This document shows, one piece after another, positions 1 through 9,900 of a DNA stretch of 64,000 bases (the stretch's first letter is position 1; each line of letters opens with the position of its first letter). The notes under the pieces are model-generated. The model was not told the DNA's origin and did no database searches. It saw nothing but the letters and a program-made list of their open reading frames with translations. A program made the translations under genes and the position numbers. Origin of the DNA: Hydractinia symbiolongicarpus (Eukaryota; Cnidaria; Hydrozoa; Anthoathecata; Hydractiniidae); the NCBI RefSeq assembly GCF_029227915.1, contig NC_079881.1:33083501-33147500 (forward strand), in the 5' to 3' direction.

Positions 1-314
1 AAACCTCATTGGCTATGGTAATGCCACTGCGCAAAGCTAACCCAACAAGAACGGCAACCATCGCGTGCTTCTTTAACGTTGTCGATTGCTTGTGGTTACG
101 GCATTTTGGTCCCCACCTCGCCTTTCCCTTGTGCCACTTAAACAGTTTTCATATGCATAGCCGAACTAAGACAAGTGTCCGTTGTCGTCGTGAGAGTAAG
201 GGCCAGTGCCGCAACGAGCGCTTTGTCTCCACCACTGATTCGCCATTTACACCTAGAATGCCCACCGTCTGCGGAAGTGACCAGTTGCGTTGAAAAGAGG
301 CGATGCATAATGTG

Positions 315-331
315 TCCTGCTTTACACGAAA
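315..331 (-). promoter_or_regulatory. CENP-B-box-like 17-bp motif (reference copy)
   Basis: On the minus strand this site reads TTTCGTGTAAAGCAGGA. Against the published CENP-B box (YTTCGTTGGAARCGGGA) it matches 13 of 17 positions, and it matches 8 of the 9 core bases in NTTCGNNNNANNCGGGN. The single core mismatch is A for G at position 14. The site recurs once in every monomer, down to 63852-63868. The only altered copy I found is copy 33, where 17407 G to A breaks the TTCG half. One match this good to the core is expected about 0.1 times by chance in a 534-bp monomer read on both strands, so binding of a CENP-B-like protein is only a possibility. Confidence 0.35.
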
Positions 332-431
332 GGGTTCTTCTCCATTCGGAAGCGAGCAAACAAGAATTTTTGCGCTTTTCTTGCATTCGACGCAGTCTTC
401 GTGAGCTCAGCAGATTTCTATTTTTAGGCAT

Positions 432-447
432 GGTCCCAGTGGGAACC
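432..447. other. Short dyad GGTCCCAGTGGGAACC (reference copy)
   Basis: The central 11 bp, m434-444, form a perfect inverted repeat TCCCA-G-TGGGA. The flanks GGT and ACC extend it with one bulged A. The site is present once per monomer. It is disrupted in copies 25, 26, 29, 39, 44, 47, 58, 79 and 103, more often than any other stretch of similar length. A protein-binding dyad or a small hairpin are both possible; nothing in the sequence decides between them. Confidence 0.6.
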
Positions 448-498
448 TCCAAATATTGCAACGCCGGCGATGTTTCACGCCGTCATGCGGGATATTGG

Positions 499-509
499 GA
501 AAAGTTTTC
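499..509. other. Short dyad GAAAA-G-TTTTC (reference copy)
   Basis: This is a perfect 11-bp inverted repeat with 5-bp arms around a central G, the same design as the dyad centred 65 bp upstream at m439. I found no substitution inside it in any copy of the window. It recurs once per monomer and its role is unknown. Confidence 0.55.
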
Positions 510-534
510 AATTAGCAATCACCACGCCTCGGTT

Positions 535-3500
535 AAACCTCATTGGCAATGGTAATGCCACTGCGCAAAGCTAACCCAACAAGAACGGCAACCATCGCGT
601 GCTTCTTTAACGTTGTCGATTGCTTGTGGTTACGGCATTTTGGTCCCCACCTCGCCTTTCCCTTGTGCCACTTAAACAGTTTTCATATGCATAGCCGAAC
701 TAAGACAAGTGTCCGGTGTCGTCGTGAGAGTAAGGGCCAGTGCCGCAACGAGCGCTTTGTCTCCACCACTGATTCGCCATTTACACCTAGAATGCCCACC
801 GTCTGCGGAAGTGACCAGTTGCGTTGAAAAGAGGCGATGCATAATGTGTCCTGCTTTACACGAAAGGGTTCTTCTCCATTCGGAAGCGAGCAAACAAGAA
901 TTTTTGCGCTTTTCTTGCATTCGACGCAGTCTTCGTGAGCTCAGCAGATTTCTATTTTTAGGCATGGTCCCAGTGGGAACCTCCAAATATTGCAACGCCG
1001 GCGATGTTTCACGCCGTCATGCGGGATATTGGGAAAAGTTTTCAATTAGCAATCACCACGCCTCGGTTAAACCTCATTGGCTATGGTAATGCCACTGCGC
1101 AAAGCTAACCCAACAAGAACGGCAACCATCGCGTGCTTCTTTAACGTTGTCGATTGCTTGTGGTTACGGCATTTTGGTCCCCACCTCGCCTTTCCCTTGT
1201 GCCACTTAAACAGTTTTCATATGCATAGCCGAACTAAGACAAGTGTCCGGTGTCGTCGTGAGAGTAAGGGCCAGTGCCGCAACGAGCGCTTTGTCTCCAC
1301 CACTGATTCGCCATTTACACCTAGAATGCCCACCGTCTGCGGAAGTGACCAGTTGCGTTGAAAAGAGGCGATGCATAATGTGTCCTGCTTTACACGAAAG
1401 GGTTCTTCTCCATTCGGAAGCGAGCAAACAAGAATTTTCGCGCTTTTCTTGCATTCGACGCAGTCTTCGTGAGCTCAGCAGATTTCTATTTTTAGGCATG
1501 GTCCCAGTGGGAACCTCCAAATATTGCAACGCCGGCGATGTTTCACGCCGTCATGCGGGACATTGGGAAAAGTTTTCAATTAGCAATCACCACGCCTCGG
1601 TTAAACCTCATTGGCTATGGTAATGCCACTGCGCAAAGCTAACCCAACAAGAACGGCAACCATCGCGTGCTTCTTTAACGTTGTCGATTGCTTGTGGTTA
1701 CGGCATTTTGGTCCCCACCTCGCCTTTCCCTTGTGCGACTTAAACAGTTTTCATATGCATAGCCGAACTAAGACAAGTGTCCGTTGTCGTCGTGAGAGTA
1801 AGGGCCAGTGCCGCAACGAGCGCTTTGTCTCCACCACTGATTCGCCATTTACACCTAGAATGCCCACCGTCTGCGGAAGTGACCAGTTGCGTTGAAAAGA
1901 GGCGATGCATAATGTGTCCTGCTTTACACGAAAGGGTTCTTCTCCATTCGGAAGCGAGCAAACAAGAATTTTTGCGCTTTTCTTGCATTCGACGCAGTCT
2001 TCGTGAGCTCAGCAGATTTCTATTTTTAGGCATGGTCCCAGTGGGAACCTCCAAATATTGCAACGCCGGCGATGTTTCACGCCGTCATGCGGGATATTGG
2101 GAAAAGTTTTCAATTAGCAATCACCACGCCTCGGTTAAACCTCATTGGCTATGGTAATGCCACTGCGCAAAGCTAACCCAACAAGAACGGCAACCATCGC
2201 GTGCTTCTTTAACGTTGTCGATTGCTTGTGGTTACGGCATTTTGGTCCCCACCTCGCCTTTCCCTTGTGCCACTTAAACAGTTTTCATATGCATAGCCGA
2301 ACTAAGACAAGTGTCCGGTGTCGTCGTGAGAGTAAGGGCCAGTGCCGCAACGAGCGCTTTGTCTCCACCACTGATTCGCCATTTACACCTAGAATGCCCA
2401 CCGTCTGCGGAAGTGACCAGTTGCGTTGAAAAGAGGCGATGCATAATGTGTCCTGCTTTACACGAAAGGGTTCTTCTCCATTCGGAAGCGAGCAAACAAG
2501 AATTTTCGCGCTTTTCTTGCATTCGACGCAGTCTTCGTGAGCTCAGCAGATTTCTATTTTTAGGCATGGTCCCAGTGGGAACCTCCAAATATTGCAACGC
2601 CGGCGATGTTTCACGCCGTCATGCGGGACATTGGGAAAAGTTTTCAATTAGCAATCACCACGCCTCGGTTAAACCTCATTGGCTATGGTAATGCCACTGC
2701 GCAAAGCTAACCCAACAAGAACGGCAACCATCGCGTGCTTCTTTAACGTTGTCGATTGCTTGTGGTTACGGCATTTTGGTCCCCACCTCGCCTTTCCCTT
2801 GTGCCACTTAAACAGTTTTCATATGCATAGCCGAACTAAGACAAGTGTCCGTTGTCGTCGTGAGAGTAAGGGCCAGTGCCGCAACGAGCGCTTTGTCTCC
2901 ACCACTGATTCGCCATTTACACCTAGAATGCCCACCGTCTGCGGAAGTGACCAGTTGCGTTGAAAAGAGGCGATGCATAATGTGTCCTGCTTTACACGAA
3001 AGGGTTCTTCTCCATTCGGAAGCGAGCAAACAAGAATTTTTGCGCTTTTCTTGCATTCGACGCAGTCTTCGTGAGCTCAGCAGATTTCTATTTTTAGGCA
3101 TGGTCCCAGTGGGAACCTCCAAATATTGCAACGCCGGCGATGTTTCACGCCGTCATGCGGGATATTGGGAAAAGTTTTCAATTAGCAATCACCACGCCTC
3201 GGTTAAACCTCATTGGCTATGGTAATGCCACTGCGCAAAGCTAACCCAACAAGAACGGCAACCATCGCGTGCTTCTTTAACGTTGTCGATTGCTTGTGGT
3301 TACGGCATTTTGGTCCCCACCTCGCCTTTCCCTTGTGCCACTTAAACAGTTTTCATATGCATAGCCGAACTAAGACAAGTGTCCGTTGTCGTCGTGAGAG
3401 TAAGGGCCAGTGCCGCAACGAGCGCTTTGTCTCCACCACTGATTCGCCATTTACACCTAGAATGCCCACCGTCTGCGGAAGTGACCAGTTGCGTTGAAAA

Positions 3501-3738
3501 GAGGCGATGCATAATGTGTCCTGCTTTACACGAAAGGGTTCTTTTCCATTCGGAAGCGAGCAAACAAGAATTTTTGCGCTTTTCTTGCATTCGACGCAGT
3601 CTTCGTGAGCTCAGCAGATTTCTATTTTTAGGCATGGTCCCAGTGGGAACCTCCAAATATTGCAACGCCGGCGATGTTTCACGCCGTCATGCGGGATATT
3701 GGGAAAAGTTTTCAATTAGCAATCACCACGCCTTGGTT
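535..3738. repeat. Six-copy higher-order unit, first instance (copies 2-7)
   Basis: Reading the bases at m135, m182, m371 and m493, copies 2 to 7 are CGTT, CGCC, GTTT, CGCC, CTTT, CTTT. Exactly the same series occurs in copies 8 to 13. This marks a 3204-bp block duplicated in tandem. Private changes seen only here are 548 (T to A, copy 2) and 3544 and 3734 (copy 7), so they arose after the duplication or were lost from the other block. Confidence 0.85.
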
Positions 3739-6700
3739 AAACCTCATTGGCTATGGTAATGCCACTGCGCAAAGCTAACCCAACAAGAACGGCAACCATC
3801 GCGTGCTTCTTTAACGTTGTCGATTGCTTGTGGTTACGGCATTTTGGTCCCCACCTCGCCTTTCCCTTGTGCCACTTAAACAGTTTTCATATGCATAGCC
3901 GAACTAAGACAAGTGTCCGGTGTCGTCGTGAGAGTAAGGGCCAGTGCCGCAACGAGCGCTTTGTCTCCACCACTGATTCGCCATTTACACCTAGAATGCC
4001 CACCGTCTGCGGAAGTGACCAGTTGCGTTGAAAAGAGGCGATGCATAATGTGTCCTGCTTTACACGAAAGGGTTCTTCTCCATTCGGAAGCGAGCAAACA
4101 AGAATTTTTGCGCTTTTCTTGCATTCGACGCAGTCTTCGTGAGCTCAGCAGATTTCTATTTTTAGGCATGGTCCCAGTGGGAACCTCCAAATATTGCAAC
4201 GCCGGCGATGTTTCACGCCGTCATGCGGGATATTGGGAAAAGTTTTCAATTAGCAATCACCACGCCTCGGTTAAACCTCATTGGCTATGGTAATGCCACT
4301 GCGCAAAGCTAACCCAACAAGAACGGCAACCATCGCGTGCTTCTTTAACGTTGTCGATTGCTTGTGGTTACGGCATTTTGGTCCCCACCTCGCCTTTCCC
4401 TTGTGCCACTTAAACAGTTTTCATATGCATAGCCGAACTAAGACAAGTGTCCGGTGTCGTCGTGAGAGTAAGGGCCAGTGCCGCAACGAGCGCTTTGTCT
4501 CCACCACTGATTCGCCATTTACACCTAGAATGCCCACCGTCTGCGGAAGTGACCAGTTGCGTTGAAAAGAGGCGATGCATAATGTGTCCTGCTTTACACG
4601 AAAGGGTTCTTCTCCATTCGGAAGCGAGCAAACAAGAATTTTCGCGCTTTTCTTGCATTCGACGCAGTCTTCGTGAGCTCAGCAGATTTCTATTTTTAGG
4701 CATGGTCCCAGTGGGAACCTCCAAATATTGCAACGCCGGCGATGTTTCACGCCGTCATGCGGGACATTGGGAAAAGTTTTCAATTAGCAATCACCACGCC
4801 TCGGTTAAACCTCATTGGCTATGGTAATGCCACTGCGCAAAGCTAACCCAACAAGAACGGCAACCATCGCGTGCTTCTTTAACGTTGTCGATTGCTTGTG
4901 GTTACGGCATTTTGGTCCCCACCTCGCCTTTCCCTTGTGCGACTTAAACAGTTTTCATATGCATAGCCGAACTAAGACAAGTGTCCGTTGTCGTCGTGAG
5001 AGTAAGGGCCAGTGCCGCAACGAGCGCTTTGTCTCCACCACTGATTCGCCATTTACACCTAGAATGCCCACCGTCTGCGGAAGTGACCAGTTGCGTTGAA
5101 AAGAGGCGATGCATAATGTGTCCTGCTTTACACGAAAGGGTTCTTCTCCATTCGGAAGCGAGCAAACAAGAATTTTTGCGCTTTTCTTGCATTCGACGCA
5201 GTCTTCGTGAGCTCAGCAGATTTCTATTTTTAGGCATGGTCCCAGTGGGAACCTCCAAATATTGCAACGCCGGCGATGTTTCACGCCGTCATGCGGGATA
5301 TTGGGAAAAGTTTTCAATTAGCAATCACCACGCCTCGGTTAAACCTCATTGGCTATGGTAATGCCACTGCGCAAAGCTAACCCAACAAGAACGGCAACCA
5401 TCGCGTGCTTCTTTAACGTTGTCGATTGCTTGTGGTTACGGCATTTTGGTCCCCACCTCGCCTTTCCCTTGTGCCACTTAAACAGTTTTCATATGCATAG
5501 CCGAACTAAGACAAGTGTCCGGTGTCGTCGTGAGAGTAAGGGCCAGTGCCGCAACGAGCGCTTTGTCTCCACCACTGATTCGCCATTTACACCTAGAATG
5601 CCCACCGTCTGCGGAAGTGACCAGTTGCGTTGAAAAGAGGCGATGCATAATGTGTCCTGCTTTACACGAAAGGGTTCTTCTCCATTCGGAAGCGAGCAAA
5701 CAAGAATTTTCGCGCTTTTCTTGCATTCGACGCAGTCTTCGTGAGCTCAGCAGATTTCTATTTTTAGGCATGGTCCCAGTGGGAACCTCCAAATATTGCA
5801 ACGCCGGCGATGTTTCACGCCGTCATGCGGGACATTGGGAAAAGTTTTCAATTAGCAATCACCACGCCTCGGTTAAACCTCATTGGCTATGGTAATGCCA
5901 CTGCGCAAAGCTAACCCAACAAGAACGGCAACCATCGCGTGCTTCTTTAACGTTGTCGATTGCTTGTGGTTACGGCATTTTGATCCCCACCTCGCCTTTC
6001 CCTTGTGCCACTTAAACAGTTTTCATATGCATAGCCGAACTAAGACAAGTGTCCGTTGTCGTCGTGAGAGTAAGGGCCAGTGCCGCAACGAGCGCTTTGT
6101 CTCCACCACTGATTCGCCATTTACACCTAGAATGCCCACCGTCTGCGGAAGTGACCAGTTGCGTTGAAAAGAGGCGATGCATAATGTGTCCTGCTTTACA
6201 CGAAAGGGTTCTTCTCCATTCGGAAGCGAGCAAACAAGAATTTTTGCGCTTTTCTTGCATTCGACGCAGTCTTCGTGAGGTCAGCAGATTTCTATTTTTA
6301 GGCATGGTCCCAGTGGGAACCTCCAAATATTGCAACGCCGGCGATGTTTCACGCCGTCATGCGGGATATTGGGAAAAGTTTTCAATTAGCAATCACCACG
6401 CCTCGGTTAAACCTCATTGGCTATGGTAATGCCACTGCGCAAAGCTAACCCAACAAGAACGGCAACCATCGCGTGCTTCTTTAACGTTGTCGATTGCTTG
6501 TGGTTACGGCATTTCGGTCCCCACCTCGCCTTTCCCTTGTGCCACTTAAACAGTTTTCATATGCATAGCCGAACTAAGACAAGTGTCCGTTGTCGTCGTG
6601 AGAGTAAGGGCCAGTGCCGCAACGAGCGCTTTGTCTCCACCACTGATTCGCCATTTACACCTAGAATGCCCACCGTCTGCGGAAGTGACCAGTTGCGTTG

Positions 6701-6942
6701 AAAAGAGGCGATGCATAATGTGTCCTGCTTTACACGAAAGGGTTCTTCTCCATTCGGAAGCGAGCAAACAAGAATTTTTGCGCTTTTCTTGCATTCGACG
6801 CAGTCTTCGTGAGCTCAGCAGATTTCTATTTTTAGGCATGGTCCCAGTGGGAACCTCCAAATATTGCAACGCCGGCGATGTTTCACGCCGTCATGCGGGA
6901 TATTGGGAAAAGTTTTCAATTAGCAATCACCACGCCTCGGTT
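3739..6942. repeat. Six-copy higher-order unit, second instance (copies 8-13)
   Basis: This block repeats the four-site haplotype series of copies 2-7 without exception. Its own private changes are at 5983 and 6280 (copy 12) and 6515 (copy 13). The series does not go on: copy 14 is GTTT where a third block would need CGTT. The six-copy register is therefore a single duplication rather than a long higher-order array. Confidence 0.85.
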
Positions 6943-9900
6943 AAACCTCATTGGCTATGGTAATGCCACTGCGCAAAGCTAACCCAACAAGAACGGCAAC
7001 CATCGCGTGCTTCTTTAACGTTGTCGATTGCTTGTGGTTACGGCATTTTGGTCCCCACCTCGCCTTTCCCTTGTGCGACTTAAACAGTTTTCATATGCAT
7101 AGCCGAACTAAGACAAGTGTCCGTTGTCGTCGTGAGAGTAAGGGCCAGTGCCGCAACGAGCGCTTTGTCTCCACCACTGATTCGCCATTTACACCTAGAA
7201 TGCCCACCGTCTGCGGAAGTGACCAGTTGCGTTGAAAAGAGGCGATGCATAATGTGTCCTGCTTTACACGAAAGGGTTCTTCTCCATTCGGAAGCGAGCA
7301 AACAAGAATTTTTGCGCTTTTCTTGCATTCGACGCAGTCTTCGTGAGCTCAGCAGATTTCTATTTTTAGGCATGGTCCCAGTGGGAACCTCCAAATATTG
7401 CAACGCCGGCGATGTTTCACGCCGTCATGCGGGATATTGGGAAAAGTTTTCAATTAGCAATCACCACGCCTCGGTTAAACCTCATTGGCTATGGTAATGC
7501 CACTGCGCAAAGCTAACCCAACAAGAACGGCAACCATCGCGTGCTTCTTTAACGTTGTCGATTGCTTGTGGTTACGGCATTTTGGTCCCCACCTCGCCTT
7601 TCCCTTGTGCCACTTAAACAGTTTTCATATGCATAGCCGAACTAAGACAAGTGTCCGGTGTCGTCGTGAGAGTAAGGGCCAGTGCCGCAACGAGCGCTTT
7701 GTCTCCACCACTGATTCGCCATTTACACCTAGAATGCCCACCGTCTGCGGAAGTGACCAGTTGCGTTGACAAGAGGCGATGCATAATGTGTCCTGCTTTA
7801 CACGAAAGGGTTCTTCTCCATTCGGAAGCGAGCAAACAAGAATTTTTGCGCTTTTCTTGCATTCGACGCAGTCTTCGTGAGCTCAGCAGATTTCTATTTT
7901 TAGGCATGGTCCCAGTGGGAACCTCCAAATATTGCAACGCCGGCGATGTTTCACGCCGTCATGCGGGATATTGGGAAAAGTTTTCAATTAGCAATCACCA
8001 CGCCTCGGTTAAACCTCATTGGCTATGGTAATGCCACTGCGCAAAGCTAACCCAACAAGAACGGCAACCATCGCGTGCTTCTTTAACGTTGTCGATTGCT
8101 TATGGTTACGGCATTTTGGTCCCCACCTCGCCTTTCCCTTGTGCCACTTAAACAGTTTTCATATGCATAGCCGAACTAAGACAAGTGTCCGGTGTCGTCG
8201 TGAGAGTAAGGCCCAGTGCCGCAACGAGCGCTTTGTCTCCACCACTGATTCGCCATTTACACCTAGAATGCCCACCGTCTGCGGAAGTGACCAGTTGCGT
8301 TGAAAAGAGGCGATGCATAATGTGTCCTGCTTTACACGAAAGGGTTCTTCTCCATTCGGAAGCGAGCAAACAAGAATTTTTGCGCTTTTCTTGCATTCGA
8401 CGCAGTCTTCGTGAGCTCAGCAGATTTCTATTTTTAGGCATGGTCCCAGTGGGAACCTCCAAATATTGCAACGCCGGCGATGTTTCACGCCGTCATGCGG
8501 GATATTGGGAAAAGTTTTCAATTAGCAATCACCACGCCTCGGTTAAACCTCATTGGCTATGGTAATGCCACTGCGCAAAGCTAACCCAACAAGAACGGCA
8601 ACCATCGCGTGCTTCTTTAACGTTGTCGATTGCTTGTGGTTACGGCATTTTGGTCCCCACCTCGCCTTTCCCTTGTGCCACTTAAACAGTTTTCATATGC
8701 ATAGCCGAACTAAGACAAGTGTCCGTTGTCGTCGTGAGAGTAAGGGCCAGTGCCGCAACGAGCGCTTTGTCTCCACCACTGATTCGCCATTTACACCTAG
8801 AATGCCCACCGTCTGCGGAAGTGACCAGTTGCGTTGAAAAGAGGCGATGCATAATGTGTCCTGCTTTACACGAAAGGGTTCTTCTCCATTCGGAAGCGAG
8901 CAAACAAGAATTTTTGCGCTTTTCTTGCATTCGACGCAGTCTTCGTGAGCTCAGCAGATTTCTATTTTTAGGCATGGTCCCAGTGGGAACCTCCAAATAT
9001 TGCAACGCCGGCGATGTTTCACGCCGTCATGCGGGATATTGGGAAAAGTTTTCAATTAGCAATCACCACGCCTCGGTTAAACCTCATTGGCTATGGTAAT
9101 GCCACTGCGCAAAGCTAACCCAACAAGAACGGCAACCATCGCGTGCTTCTTTAACGTTGTCGATTGCTTGTGGTTACGGCATTTTGGTCCCCACCTCGCC
9201 TTTCCCTTGTGCCACTTAAACAGTTTTCATATGCATAGCCGAACTAAGACAAGTGTCCGTTGTCGTCGTGAGAGTAAGGGCCAGTGCCGCAACGAGCGCT
9301 TTGTCTCCACCACTGATTCGCCATTTACACCTAGAATGCCCACCGTCTGCGGAAGTGACCAGTTGCGTTGAAAAGAGGCGATGCATAATGTGTCCTGCTT
9401 TACACGAAAGGGTTCTTCTCCATTCGGAAGCGAGCAAACAAGAATTTTTGCGCTTTTCTTGCATTCGACGCAGTCTTCGTGAGCTCAGCAGATTTCTATT
9501 TTTAGGCATGGTCCCAGTGGGAACCTCCAAATATTGCAACGCCGGCGATGTTTCACGCCGTCATGCGGGATATTGGGAAAAGTTTTCAATTAGCAATCAC
9601 CACGCCTCGGTTAAACCTCATTGGCTATGGTAATGCCACTGCGCAAAGCTAACCCAACAAGAACGGCAACCATCGCGTGCTTCTTTAACGTTGTCGATTG
9701 CTTGTGGTTACGGCATTTTGGTCCCCACCTCGCCTTTCCCTTGTGCCACTTAAACAGTTTTCATATGCATAGCCGAATTAAGACAAGTGTCCGTTGTCGT
9801 CGTGAGAGTAAGGGCCAGTGCCGCAACGAGCGCTTTGTCTCCACCACTGATTTGCCATTTACACCTAGAATGCCCACCGTCTGCGGAAGTGACCAGTTGC

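Larger units (their letters stand above)
1..534. repeat. Reference monomer (copy 1), 534 bp
   Basis: This copy defines the monomer coordinates m1-m534 used in all entries. By hand count it holds 139 C and 123 G (49% GC) and 35 CpG against about 32 expected. Landmarks are ATGCAT at m155-160 and again near m302-307, a GAGCTC site at m403-408, the 8-bp palindrome CGCCGGCG at m462-469, and two short dyads at m434-444 and m499-509. I see no internal sub-repeat, terminal inverted repeats, long terminal repeats, poly-A tail or target-site duplication that would mark it as a transposon. Three open frames recur (m9-293 plus, m175 to m21 of the next copy plus, m138-461 minus), but they start with TTG or GTG, overlap each other and have no recognisable domain, so they are treated as chance frames. 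Confidence 0.95.

Noticed and set aside
96-118. Resemblance to the dinoflagellate spliced-leader core (CATTTTGG), which is also found in tandem gene arrays
   Set aside because: Only about eight bases agree. The rest of the leader and the splice-donor GT after it are absent.
9-293. 94-codon plus-strand open frame repeated in every monomer
   Set aside because: It needs a TTG start (ATG comes a few codons later), has no recognisable domain and overlaps two other frames. It is cut by a stop in copy 57 (30177-30179) and loses three codons in copy 28. Its repetition follows from the satellite, not from selection on a protein.
385-393. Pol III B-box-like string ATTCGACGC, suggesting a tRNA-derived or SINE-like unit
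   Set aside because: It matches eight of nine consensus bases, but no A box lies at the right distance upstream, a T5 run stands just before it, and no tRNA or 5S fold is visible.
138-461. 107-codon minus-strand open frame repeated in every monomer
   Set aside because: It starts with TTG and lies opposite both plus-strand frames. It shows no domain, signal peptide or membrane segment. Copy 51 loses the start region.
1-534. Monomer as a transposable element or part of one
   Set aside because: Copies abut exactly, without target-site duplications, terminal inverted repeats, long terminal repeats, poly-A tails or any transposase or reverse-transcriptase reading frame.
175-555. 126-codon plus-strand open frame repeated in every monomer
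   Set aside because: It starts with GTG and crosses the monomer boundary. It carries premature stops in copy 44 (23395), copies 113 and 118 (60073, 62743) and copy 23 (12298), and changes in other copies do not favour silent positions. The many cysteines and arginines match no family I know.
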